Made by a program: the position numbers and the translations under genes. Shown in pieces: positions 43,452 through 51,324 of a DNA stretch of 54,411 nucleotides. Position 1 is the first letter of the stretch. The number at the start of each line of letters is the position of its first letter. This DNA is from Paludibacteraceae bacterium (GTDB taxonomy: Bacteria > Bacteroidota > Bacteroidia > Bacteroidales > Paludibacteraceae), in contig JAEDFN010000007.1 in the NCBI GenBank assembly GCA_016292775.1, positions 1-54,411 of the forward strand, written 5' to 3'. Under the pieces are notes generated by a model. It was not told the DNA's origin. It saw only the letters and a list, made by a program, of their open reading frames with translations, and made no database searches.

Positions 43452-43904
43452 ATGAGAGATGATAAACTTACCTTACTCGGTAAAAAAACGGAGTATAAAC
43501 AAGATTATGCGCCTGAGGTGCTCGAAACTTTTGAAAATAAACACCAAGATCGCGATTATTGGGTGCAATTTAACTGCCCGGAATTTACAAGTCTTTGCCC
43601 TATTACTTCTCAACCCGATTTTGCAGAGATAAAAATTTCATATATACCTAACGTGAAAATGGTAGAGAGTAAAAGTTTGAAGATTTACCTCTTTAGCTTT
43701 CGTTCACATGGCGCTTTTCATGAAGATTGTGTGAATATTATTATGAACGACCTTATCGCTTTGATGGATCCAAAGTATATAGAAGTTACCGGTATTTTTA
43801 CCCCTCGAGGTGGAATTTCTATCTATCCTTATGCAAATTATGGTATGCCTGGAACAGAATATGAGCAACTTGCAAAGCAACGTTTGCATAATAGAATCAT
43901 GTAA
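43452..43904 (+). CDS. queF: NADPH-dependent 7-cyano-7-deazaguanine reductase
   Basis: This 150-residue enzyme is the short, single-domain form of QueF that reduces preQ0 to preQ1 for queuosine in tRNA. The nucleophile is Cys in EFTSLCPITSQPDFAE (about residue 55), and the NADPH motif ESKSLKIYLFSFRSHGAFHE lies at about 78. It closes the operon. The steps to insert and mature the base (Tgt, QueA, QueG/H) are not in the window. Confidence 0.96.
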   Translation: MRDDKLTLLGKKTEYKQDYAPEVLETFENKHQDRDYWVQFNCPEFTSLCPITSQPDFAEIKISYIPNVKMVESKSLKIYLFSFRSHGAFHEDCVNIIMNDLIALMDPKYIEVTGIFTPRGGISIYPYANYGMPGTEYEQLAKQRLHNRIM

Positions 43905-44086
43905 TTACGCTTTTTTTTGAAGTAAAATTATTTTTATATACTCGATTTTTATGAGTTTTTTAGTTTAAAATCATATTATTTTAAAGTTATAATTATCTTA
44001 ATTGTTTGTATTTCAGTTAGATAAGTTAATTAAAAAATTTTTTGAAATTTTTTTGTTCAAACGAGTATTCTTCAAAAAATTATATC

Positions 44087-44094
44087 TACCTTTG
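44087..44094 (+). promoter_or_regulatory. -7 element of the small acidic lipoprotein
   Basis: TACCTTTG lies 42 bases before the ATG at 44137; no clear -33 box. Its position shows that the true start is downstream of any longer frame beginning at 44002. Confidence 0.6.
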
Positions 44095-44136
44095 CGTCGA
44101 TTTAAATGTTTGTCAAACTTAATTATTTATAAAACG

Positions 44137-44331
44137 ATGAAAAAATTAGTATTATTCCTTGCTGTAGCTACAGCTGTAGCTTTTGCATCTTGTGGTAGTA
44201 AAGCTGAAGAAGAAACTGCAACAGAAGAAGTTGCTCCAGTAGAAGAAGTTGTTGAAGCTCCTGCAGAAGAAGAAGTTGCTGCAGATTCTACAGTAGTTGA
44301 AGCTCCAGTAGAAGAAGTTGTTGCTGAATAA
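44137..44331 (+). CDS. Small Glu/Val/Ala-rich lipoprotein
   Basis: This 64-residue protein has a lipoprotein signal peptide with the lipobox FASC at residue 19. The remaining 45 residues are low-complexity and very acidic, made of loose repeats of EEVAPVEEVVEAP type with no fold evident. It could be a periplasmic or surface spacer. Comparable short lipoproteins occur in other Bacteroidales as I recall. It has its own -7 box and a strong terminator, so it is a single-gene unit. The ATG at 44137 follows the promoter. Confidence 0.7.
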   Translation: MKKLVLFLAVATAVAFASCGSKAEEETATEEVAPVEEVVEAPAEEEVAADSTVVEAPVEEVVAE

Positions 44332-44360
44332 TCAATTCATCTATTGAAGAAGAAAAAAAG

Positions 44361-44379
44361 AGAAGCTCAATGAGCTTCT
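44361..44379 (+). terminator. Terminator after the small lipoprotein gene
   Basis: AGAAGCTC at 44361-44368 pairs with GAGCTTCT at 44372-44379 around a 3-base loop, with A and T runs on the two sides. Confidence 0.85.
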
Positions 44380-44460
44380 TTTTTTTTGCCTTATTTTAGG
44401 TAATTGGAATGGAAGTATACAACGCTTTTGATGATAATATTGTCAATATAAAGAAAACAT

Positions 44461-44493
44461 AAAGGGCTGCTTTGTAAAATAAAGCAGCCCTTT
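44461..44493 (-). terminator. Terminator after rpmH
   Basis: A perfect 13-bp stem (44461-44473 with 44481-44493) lies 21 bases beyond the rpmH stop on the minus strand; there is only a short T run after it. Confidence 0.7.
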
Positions 44494-44513
44494 ATGTATC
44501 TTAAAAAAGAGAA

Positions 44514-44672
44514 TTATGCTTTTTTGCAATATTCGTCTGAAACAGTGAGTTTTTTACGACCATGAGCGCGACGTGAAGCTAATACACGACGACCGTTTGC
44601 TGTAGACATTCTTTCACGGAAACCGTGTTTGTTTTTTCTCTTTCTGTTAGAGGGTTGAAATGTTCTTTTCAT
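44514..44672 (-). CDS. rpmH: Ribosomal protein L34 (bL34)
   Basis: The minus strand encodes 52 residues beginning MKRTFQPSNRKRKNKHGFRE and continuing RMSTANGRRVLASRRAHGRK, followed by a short C-terminal KLTVSDEYCKKA. This is the full signature of the large-subunit protein L34, slightly extended at the C-terminus. It is highly basic. A full consensus promoter lies 49-80 bases upstream. The usual neighbours of rpmH (rnpA, dnaA) are absent, which is common in Bacteroidota. Confidence 0.97.
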   Translation of the reverse strand: MKRTFQPSNRKRKNKHGFRERMSTANGRRVLASRRAHGRKKLTVSDEYCKKA

Positions 44673-44720
44673 TGCTACTCAGTATTTTTTAGTTATTTAT
44701 TATTCTTCTAATTTGGCTTG

Positions 44721-44752
44721 CAAAGTTAGCTATTTTTTTTGAAATAGACAAA
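44721..44752 (-). promoter_or_regulatory. Promoter of rpmH
   Basis: On the minus strand TTTG (44749-44752), 20 bases, TAACTTTG (44721-44728): exact consensus. Confidence 0.8.
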
Positions 44753-44795
44753 ATTATAATATATTTTTTATTTTATGCAGTCAATAGTTTGTAAA

Positions 44796-46148
44796 TCAGT
44801 CTGTTTGCTTCTTGATACCGTAGTTTGGATCTATTTTTTTATTCACTAAATAGGTAACAAAGAGAGTAGCGATACAGCATATCATCACCATAATGAAGAA
44901 ATATTTGTAGCCTATTACCTCTTGAATATATCCGGCCACCATACCCGGGAGCAACATACTTGCCGCCATGAAAGCAGTGCATATGGCATAATGCGATGTT
45001 TTATGCTCTCCTTCACTGAAATACATCATATAAAGCATATATGCGGTAAAGCCAAAGCCATATCCGAATTGCTCAATAGCCAACGACGCACATATAGCTA
45101 TAGTTTTTGTTGGTTGAAACATGGATAGATAAACGAAAGTAGCGCAAGGGAGAGTCATAAAAGTTGCCATAATCCATAAAGATTTTTTTAGTCCCTTCTT
45201 TGAAGCAAAAGTACCTCCCAATATACCGCCAATGGTTAAGAAAAATACTCCTACAACTCCGTAAATCCATCCTACATCTTGTGTAGAAAGTCCTAAACCA
45301 CCTACCTCTTTCGATGCTACTAAAAATGGGGTACACATCTTTATTAGAAATGCTTCAGGTAAGCGGTAGAGTAGCATAAATACTATTGCAAGTAGCACGC
45401 CGGGTTTCATAAAATAGGTCTTGAAAGTACGTCCGAATTCTATGATAATATCCATTGCGCTAATTTTTGTATTTTCCTTCTTTTTGTTGTCAATATCAAG
45501 TACAGAGGTGTCGCCTTGCGGCTTCGGTATTATAAAGGTGTGATATAGCGATATTAAGGTGAATAATACGGCAGTTACCAATAATGTAATCTTCCATGAT
45601 AAAGGAATATTTGCCGTATTTTTCTCTATTGTACCTGCTATCCAAACCAATACTCCTTGACCGAATATACTTGATAGTCTGTAAAAAGTACTTCTCCATC
45701 CTACCCATGCTGCTTGCTGGCTTTGATTTAGGGCTATCATATAAAATCCGTCCGCTGCTATATCATGAGTGGCACTTGCAAAGGCTGTTATAATAAATAG
45801 CAGTAATGTGATGGTGAACATGCTTATCGGTGTGTTTCCCGATGCTATAGTGGCAGCGTCGGGGTGCGGTATTGTAAGAGTCAATAGTATAAAGGCTGCC
45901 GACATAATTATTTGCATGGAGATTATCCACCATCTCTTGGTTTTTAATATGTCTATAAACGGACTCCATATTGGCTTTATCATCCAAGGTAGATAGAGCA
46001 GACTTGTAAATAGAGCCATCTTTCCGTTTGGAACTCCCATTTTTGCAAGCATTAATACACTTATATTATTTACAATAAAATAAGGGATGCCCTGTGCAAA
46101 ATATAGAGTCGGTATCCATGCCAAAGGGGATATTTTATTTGTTTTCAT
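44796..46148 (-). CDS. AmpG-like MFS permease
   Basis: This 450-residue inner-membrane protein has about 12 hydrophobic segments. The opening PLAWIPTLYFAQGIPYFIVN, then MALFTSLLYLPWMIKPIWSP and ATHDIAADGFYMIALNQSQQ, follow the AmpG/acetyl-CoA-transporter branch of the major facilitator superfamily. AmpG carries anhydromuropeptides into the cytoplasm. The operon also encodes a SpoIID/LytB protein, which cuts glycan strands, so uptake of wall fragments is the most likely role. It is the last gene of a leftward operon, 16 bases after the SpoIID gene. The exact cargo cannot be told. Confidence 0.8.
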   Translation of the reverse strand: MKTNKISPLAWIPTLYFAQGIPYFIVNNISVLMLAKMGVPNGKMALFTSLLYLPWMIKPIWSPFIDILKTKRWWIISMQIIMSAAFILLTLTIPHPDAATIASGNTPISMFTITLLLFIITAFASATHDIAADGFYMIALNQSQQAAWVGWRSTFYRLSSIFGQGVLVWIAGTIEKNTANIPLSWKITLLVTAVLFTLISLYHTFIIPKPQGDTSVLDIDNKKKENTKISAMDIIIEFGRTFKTYFMKPGVLLAIVFMLLYRLPEAFLIKMCTPFLVASKEVGGLGLSTQDVGWIYGVVGVFFLTIGGILGGTFASKKGLKKSLWIMATFMTLPCATFVYLSMFQPTKTIAICASLAIEQFGYGFGFTAYMLYMMYFSEGEHKTSHYAICTAFMAASMLLPGMVAGYIQEVIGYKYFFIMVMICCIATLFVTYLVNKKIDPNYGIKKQTD

Positions 46149-46164
46149 TTTATAAAATATTAGA

Positions 46165-47604
46165 TTAGTATAGTTGGGTTAATTCGGAATCTTTAAAATA
46201 GTGATATAGTATGGAGTCGTATTTATATCCTTTTGCAGCCATTACGGCAGCACCTATCTGGCAAAGACCGACACCATGCCCCCATCCCGCACCGGTAAGG
46301 GTGAATTTCCCCTCTGCTTTATTTACTGTAAATGCAGAACTATATAGGTGTGATGTAGACAACCATTTCCTGATTTCTAACTCTTTGCCTACAATATGAG
46401 TGCGTTTTGTTCCTATTATTTTTAAACGAGTAATTCTGCCGGAAGGTCCCCTTTGTAAAGGTATAAGGTCTGTTATCGTGCCAAAATCAATGCCGGAGCG
46501 TGCCTTTATTATTTCTGATAATTCATCAATAGTATATTCTACCTTCCACCTGTAAAAGTCAGTAGTCTCCCTATCGTAATTGTTTAATATAGATGATAAT
46601 ATATCTACGTCTTTAGTGTTGCAGAAAGAGTCGTGCTCGGAAAGAATCCATTTTACGGCATTTTCTTCTATTGTCAAATCTTCCATTACCCTTTCTGAGT
46701 CGGAGTCGACAATAGGTTGCAAATATTTTTCATCTTTATTGTCCCAGCAAGAAGAGAATAATTCACTAACACCGCCACATGATTTACTGAAGCGTGCATC
46801 ACAAATTTTGCCTTCGCAGGTAAGTACAACCCCTCGAGTGGCCTCTATGGCCGATCTGACATTTTCGTTGTCAGCCCTGGCAATGCCTTGATATCGTTGG
46901 CAGTGGTCGTCGGCACATACGTCGAATAGTGTGTGAGAATCTCTTTCATACCAACGAATTGTCTCTTCTTCTGTTACCGTTTCGCAGACATTACAAGTAG
47001 TAATGCTCTTCTCAATTATCGGTTTTAAAAGCCAAGAACGCGATATTATGGCATGCGCTTTGAGAAGTTCTAATCCAGCCGTTGCACTCATCTCACTTGA
47101 AATAACCGAATATAAGTAATCTTCCGTACTTATATTGTTTATAACGAGTATTTTATTATTGTTACATCTTAGGGTTAAGTTTCCTTCAAAAGTTTGTTTT
47201 TCAAGCCTTTCCCAATGAAAACCAATACCAATCATTACATTCTCTATTGAGAAAGTGTTGTGCACTATTTTGTTGTTTGTTTTTGCGTAGAAATGAAGTG
47301 TTGAAAATTGTTTGTTATCATAAATAATATTTCCGTTTTCCGATGCAAAGGAATAAGAACCATAGAAATTAATATTTGGAATTTCCGTGCATAGATAATC
47401 GGAATTAAAAGAGACATCAATTTTTTCTGCCTCCATTATACCTACATTGATAATTGGCTCTTTATCGCATTTTGGAGGTAGTTGCACCATCTCTTTTTCA
47501 ATTTTTGGAGGGTCTTGCTTTGCGAAATCTCCATATTTTGGTACGAACAGATTCTCCCCTTCCGCTACTTCAAATATATTTTTCTTTTTTCTTTCGATAG
47601 CCAT
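46165..47604 (-). CDS. SpoIID/LytB domain protein
   Basis: This 479-residue protein has the SpoIID/LytB domain at about residues 140-470. SpoIID is a lytic transglycosylase that cuts denuded glycan strands. The catalytic glutamate region is DYLYSVISSEMSATAGLELL (about 160), followed by KAHAIISRSWLL. Zinc-type residues lie in VCADDHCQRYQG near 231, and the family block GAGWGHGVGLCQIGAAVMAA is at about 440. Extra cysteines (CNVCETV) lie in an insertion before the zinc site. No signal peptide is present at the chosen start, which is odd for a wall enzyme. It lies between the DUF4922 and AmpG-like genes. Confidence 0.85.
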   Translation of the reverse strand: MAIERKKKNIFEVAEGENLFVPKYGDFAKQDPPKIEKEMVQLPPKCDKEPIINVGIMEAEKIDVSFNSDYLCTEIPNINFYGSYSFASENGNIIYDNKQFSTLHFYAKTNNKIVHNTFSIENVMIGIGFHWERLEKQTFEGNLTLRCNNNKILVINNISTEDYLYSVISSEMSATAGLELLKAHAIISRSWLLKPIIEKSITTCNVCETVTEEETIRWYERDSHTLFDVCADDHCQRYQGIARADNENVRSAIEATRGVVLTCEGKICDARFSKSCGGVSELFSSCWDNKDEKYLQPIVDSDSERVMEDLTIEENAVKWILSEHDSFCNTKDVDILSSILNNYDRETTDFYRWKVEYTIDELSEIIKARSGIDFGTITDLIPLQRGPSGRITRLKIIGTKRTHIVGKELEIRKWLSTSHLYSSAFTVNKAEGKFTLTGAGWGHGVGLCQIGAAVMAAKGYKYDSILYHYFKDSELTQLY

Positions 47605-47617
47605 AAAACGTATACTA

Positions 47618-48562
47618 TTATTCCCAAATCAGGGTTTCTGAAGAGGTTTGTTTAAATATATCAATGATGTCGTTTTTGGTGATTTTCTCAAAATGCTCTT
47701 TAATAGGAGTGATGAAAAGTCCACCCATCTCTACTGTTGCCGGAGAGATAAGTAACGCCTTGTCGCCTTCAGCGGTGTATTGCCATGGGCGGAACGCATT
47801 ACGAGGGATGACGAATAAGTACCATTTTCCCTCTTGATATTTGCAAACCAAATTCATCTTAGGTTCGTTACGGAAATCGTTGCTGGATTTCGATTTGTCG
47901 TAGATAGTACAAAAACCATTGTATATGGCATCTTTACGGTCGCTCTCGATACAATAAACAGAGCGTAAGTAATTGTCTATCTTGTTAATAACAAAATTGT
48001 CACCGCTTGTTACTACTGATGTACAGTTATTTTTCTTTAAGTGAAAATAGTCGTTGATAAGAGGTAAGAAATCGGCGTTTCCTGCTTGGAAATGGAAATG
48101 ATCCGGAGCTGATGCACCACAACGTGGTCCGTTATAGAACACCACATAGTCGGTCATTCTTTGAGCAAAATCGATAAAGTCTGTCAAATAAGGCATTTCC
48201 CCCGTTTCGTTTTGCCAAGTAATATGTTGAGGAATATGTCTGTTAAAAGGGATGGTAAAATGCTTTTTAAAAATAGGGAAAGGGTTTATCAGCACGGTAT
48301 AATCTTTTTCGATAATTCCTTTTTGTACTGCAGGTCTGTTCTCATTGCAGAGAAAGCACTTCCGTTCGGCAATTGATTTTGTGTCGGTTTTCGCTCCGGA
48401 AGATACTATTCTGGCAGGGTTGAATTGCACTTTAACTTGAAAATTTTCGAAGTCAAAAGTACGAATTTTAACTCCGTTTAAATTATCGTAGTTATTTCTT
48501 GCCGTTTCCCATTCTTCCAATTGGGAAGTCAGCAATTTTTCCATCTCTTTTTGTAGACACAT
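47618..48562 (-). CDS. DUF4922 protein, HIT/GalT-like
   Basis: This 314-residue protein fits the DUF4922 family, related to the HIT/galactose-1-phosphate uridylyltransferase fold. Features seen are ERKCFLCNENRPAVQKG (about 70), a metal-type C-x-x-C, VLINPFPIFKKHFTIPFNRH (about 90) and the HIT-like motif CGASAPDHFHFQAG near 150, whose His-x-His-x-Gln should form a nucleotidyl-transfer or phosphorylase site. The reaction is not established; a nucleotide-sugar phosphorylase is possible. It sits between hutI (5-base gap) and the SpoIID gene (13-base gap), so it is co-transcribed. Confidence 0.75.
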   Translation of the reverse strand: MCLQKEMEKLLTSQLEEWETARNNYDNLNGVKIRTFDFENFQVKVQFNPARIVSSGAKTDTKSIAERKCFLCNENRPAVQKGIIEKDYTVLINPFPIFKKHFTIPFNRHIPQHITWQNETGEMPYLTDFIDFAQRMTDYVVFYNGPRCGASAPDHFHFQAGNADFLPLINDYFHLKKNNCTSVVTSGDNFVINKIDNYLRSVYCIESDRKDAIYNGFCTIYDKSKSSNDFRNEPKMNLVCKYQEGKWYLFVIPRNAFRPWQYTAEGDKALLISPATVEMGGLFITPIKEHFEKITKNDIIDIFKQTSSETLIWE

Positions 48563-48567
48563 AGTTG

Positions 48568-49812
48568 TTATAGTTTGTTTATGATAAATTTTCCGTTAAG
48601 AGCTACGGCGTCGATGATGTCGGTAGTGTAAGCATAAGGGATGAAATCTATCGAAGGAATATGTTTTGTAATGAAGAAATTTGCTTTTTTGCCAACGGCT
48701 ATCGATCCGTGAGATTTGGCTAAATCAAGAGCGGCGGCGCCATTGATAGTAGTGGCATTGATAGCCTGAGCCGGAGTAAGGCGCATGTTGATACAAGCCA
48801 GAGATATGACGAATTTCATATTGCCGGAAGGTGTAGAGCCGGGGTTATAATCCGAAGCTAATGCCACAGGAAGTCCCGCTTGAATATAACCTTTGGCATT
48901 TCCATAAGGCAAACCGAGGAAGAATGAGGTGCCTGGGAGGAATGTAGGGATGGTAAAAGTGCCTCTAAGAGCTTCTATTTCAGCTTCGGTAGTTCTTTCA
49001 AGATGGTCGACGGATAAAGCACCGTATTTCACACCCACTTGTACACCTCCGGATACGTCGAGTTCGTTTGCATGTATTTTCGGGCGTAGACCGTATTTTG
49101 CCCCTGTTTCAAGCATTCGGGCAGTCTCTTCTACCGTAAAGAAACCTTTGTCGCAGAATACGTCAATAAATTCTGCAAGCCCCTCCGATGCTACTGCAGG
49201 TATCATCTCGTTACAGATAAGGTCGACATACTCGGTTTGATTCTTTTTGTATTTTGCAGGAACAGCGTGTGCGCCTAAAAAATTGGCACGAATAGTGAGA
49301 GGAGTAGTCTCTTTAAGCCTTTTTATTACTCTCAACATCTTGAGTTCATCCTCTACCGATAAGCCGTAACCTGATTTTATATCGGCGGCTCCGGTACCAA
49401 AAGCAATCATCTCATTGACGCGTGTCAATGCTTGCTCGTAGAGTTCATCTTCCGATGTATTGTGAAGTCGCTCGGCAGAGTTTAATATTCCTCCACCTCG
49501 CTTTGCTATCTCTTCGTAACTTAATCCGTTTATTTTGTCTATAAATTCGTGCTCGCGACTCCCTGCATATACTATATGTGTGTGACCATCGCAAAAAGAC
49601 GGAAGTATATATCTGCCGCAGACGTCTACAACTTCATCTGCTGTTGATGGGGCTTCTTCCATCTTGCCGAATGATTTGATAACTTCATCTTCTATCAATA
49701 AATAGGCATTTTCTATTTCAGGCAATAGATTCATCGCTTCGCCGGCTACGTAAGGGCGAATCTCGTTTTCGGTTTGTATTAGTCGTCCGATGTTCTTAAT
49801 TAATGTTGTCAT
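48568..49812 (-). CDS. hutI: Imidazolonepropionase
   Basis: This 414-residue amidohydrolase opens the ring of imidazolone-5-propionate in histidine breakdown. Marks of the family are the metal motif FCDGHTHIVYAGSREHEF at about residue 74, the GAADIKSGYGLSVEDELKML block near 142, FLGAHAVPAKYK near 180, and the C-terminal ALASDYNPGSTPSGNMKF near 312. Length is normal. It is the first gene of a leftward operon whose other members look like peptidoglycan genes; hutH, hutU and the formiminoglutamate genes are not in the window. A promoter lies at 49921-49952. Confidence 0.93.
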   Translation of the reverse strand: MTTLIKNIGRLIQTENEIRPYVAGEAMNLLPEIENAYLLIEDEVIKSFGKMEEAPSTADEVVDVCGRYILPSFCDGHTHIVYAGSREHEFIDKINGLSYEEIAKRGGGILNSAERLHNTSEDELYEQALTRVNEMIAFGTGAADIKSGYGLSVEDELKMLRVIKRLKETTPLTIRANFLGAHAVPAKYKKNQTEYVDLICNEMIPAVASEGLAEFIDVFCDKGFFTVEETARMLETGAKYGLRPKIHANELDVSGGVQVGVKYGALSVDHLERTTEAEIEALRGTFTIPTFLPGTSFFLGLPYGNAKGYIQAGLPVALASDYNPGSTPSGNMKFVISLACINMRLTPAQAINATTINGAAALDLAKSHGSIAVGKKANFFITKHIPSIDFIPYAYTTDIIDAVALNGKFIINKL

Positions 49813-49920
49813 ATATTAGGTGTATTAATTTGTTGTCGTTATAGCACATAGCTACATTAAGCGAAATTGACGCCGCTTGAGATATATATTTTGTAAAGGA
49901 ATTGTTGTTAATAACACTTA

Positions 49921-49952
49921 CAAAGGTATGAATTTTTATTTGTTTATACAAT
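49921..49952 (-). promoter_or_regulatory. Promoter of the hutI operon
   Basis: On the minus strand ATTG (49949-49952), 20 bases, TACCTTTG (49921-49928). The leader to the start codon at 49812 is about 100 bases and holds no clear structure. Confidence 0.7.
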
Positions 49953-50030
49953 TATTTTCAATCCCTTTTTTTGTGAGGTTGTAATTTTTTTGGCTGTTTG
50001 GCGGTACTTTGATTAATTTTATACTAGCAT

Positions 50031-50060
50031 ATTGAAACTAAGATTTTTTTTGTACCTTTG
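50031..50060 (+). promoter_or_regulatory. Promoter of the DUF4831 gene
   Basis: ATTG at 50031-50034, 18 bases, TACCTTTG at 50053-50060. This makes the ATG at 50086 the likely start. Confidence 0.65.
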
Positions 50061-50085
50061 TATGTTGATTAAATTAGAAAAATAT

Positions 50086-51228
50086 ATGAATCGTTTATTT
50101 CTATTTCTATGTGCCTTATGTGCTGCTTTAATGCTTGCGGCACAGACAAATGTTACTCGTTTTACACCGGGTACAAGGCCTCAAGGTATAGTGTATGCCC
50201 TTCCTAAAACGGAGGTGGTGGTTGAAGTTAAAGCACAATGTGTGAGAGAAATACCGGGTCCTTTTTATCAATATGCCGAAAGATATTTGGCCGTTAAAAA
50301 TTTTATAAGTCACGAGTCTGCAGTGTGGAAGGTGACGAATGTATCTATAGATACGAAACCTGTTGTAGATGAAAGTAAAATGTATCAAGTTCTACCCGAT
50401 AAGAAAGGATGGGCAAATAATATCTCTTTCTATTCTTCATGTTTGATAAAAGGAGTAAATATTCCAAAAGCATCACATTCCGTAGATCCACATAATATAT
50501 CTTCGGATTTTAGAGCTCCACATCAAAGAGATAAAGAGAGATATGATGGTGAAAAAAATGATAAATCAGCATCAAAAAAAGGTAAAATCGCAGAAAGAAA
50601 GTCGGACTCTTTCGACTTCTCTTGCCTGAAAGAGGAGGCACTTGTATCTTCTTCTATTCCGAAAATGGCAGAGATGGCCGCTAAGCAGATTTACGAAATT
50701 AGAGAGAATAGAGCTGCTATAATCGGAGCTGAATTAGAAGTCTTACCTGATGGTACTGCTTTGAAAGCAATGCTCAAAGAGATGGATGAACAAGAGGCGG
50801 AATTACTTGAGTTGTTTCTTGGAAAACGTATTGTTGTAGAAGAAACAAAGAGCTATTTTATCACCCCGACAAAAGATGAGGTTGATTATGTGATTGCCCG
50901 AATTAGTACCGACGAGGGCTTGAAAAGCGCCGATGATGTAATGGGTAACCCTATATATATCAGCATAAAAGGAAGTTATAAAACTATCCCTGAAGAGACA
51001 AAAAAAGAGGCAAAACAGAAGAAAGGGTTTTATTATAACGTGCCGGGAGAAGCGGTAATCTCCGTTTTTGTAGATAATAAAATCAAAGAGACAAAGGTTG
51101 TGCCTATGCCTCAATTCGGGTATTCCATTGCTTTGCCTGCCGATTTTATTGATAAAAAAGTTGGTTCCCTTTTATTTAATAAGAATACGGGCGAAATCCG
51201 TGCTATCAACTCTTATTCAGAAAAATAA
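50086..51228 (+). CDS. DUF4831 family exported protein
   Basis: This 380-residue protein has a signal peptide of about 18 residues (ending in LAAQ). The body follows the DUF4831 pattern: VTRFTPGTRPQGIVYALPKT at the N-terminus, VEVKAQCVREIPGPFYQYAE and the ALKAMLKEMDEQEAELLELF block near residue 230. A charged, Lys/Ser-rich linker at about 140-185 divides the two halves. The family is conserved in Bacteroidales and has no known function. The ATG at 50086 is chosen because the promoter's -7 box lies at 50053-50060. It precedes uvrA by about 100 bases. Confidence 0.75.
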   Translation: MNRLFLFLCALCAALMLAAQTNVTRFTPGTRPQGIVYALPKTEVVVEVKAQCVREIPGPFYQYAERYLAVKNFISHESAVWKVTNVSIDTKPVVDESKMYQVLPDKKGWANNISFYSSCLIKGVNIPKASHSVDPHNISSDFRAPHQRDKERYDGEKNDKSASKKGKIAERKSDSFDFSCLKEEALVSSSIPKMAEMAAKQIYEIRENRAAIIGAELEVLPDGTALKAMLKEMDEQEAELLELFLGKRIVVEETKSYFITPTKDEVDYVIARISTDEGLKSADDVMGNPIYISIKGSYKTIPEETKKEAKQKKGFYYNVPGEAVISVFVDNKIKETKVVPMPQFGYSIALPADFIDKKVGSLLFNKNTGEIRAINSYSEK

Positions 51229-51324
51229 ACTTTTCTTGTTGCTTGAAAGATAAGTCGTTACGTTGTTTTATATCAACTCATATTTGGAAGATATTCTTTT
51301 GTTGTTTCTTTAGGGAGATAGAGA

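Noticed and set aside
44002..44136. Longer N-terminus for the small acidic lipoprotein
   Set aside because: The promoter element at 44087-44094 and the lipoprotein signal peptide at 44137 show that translation starts later.
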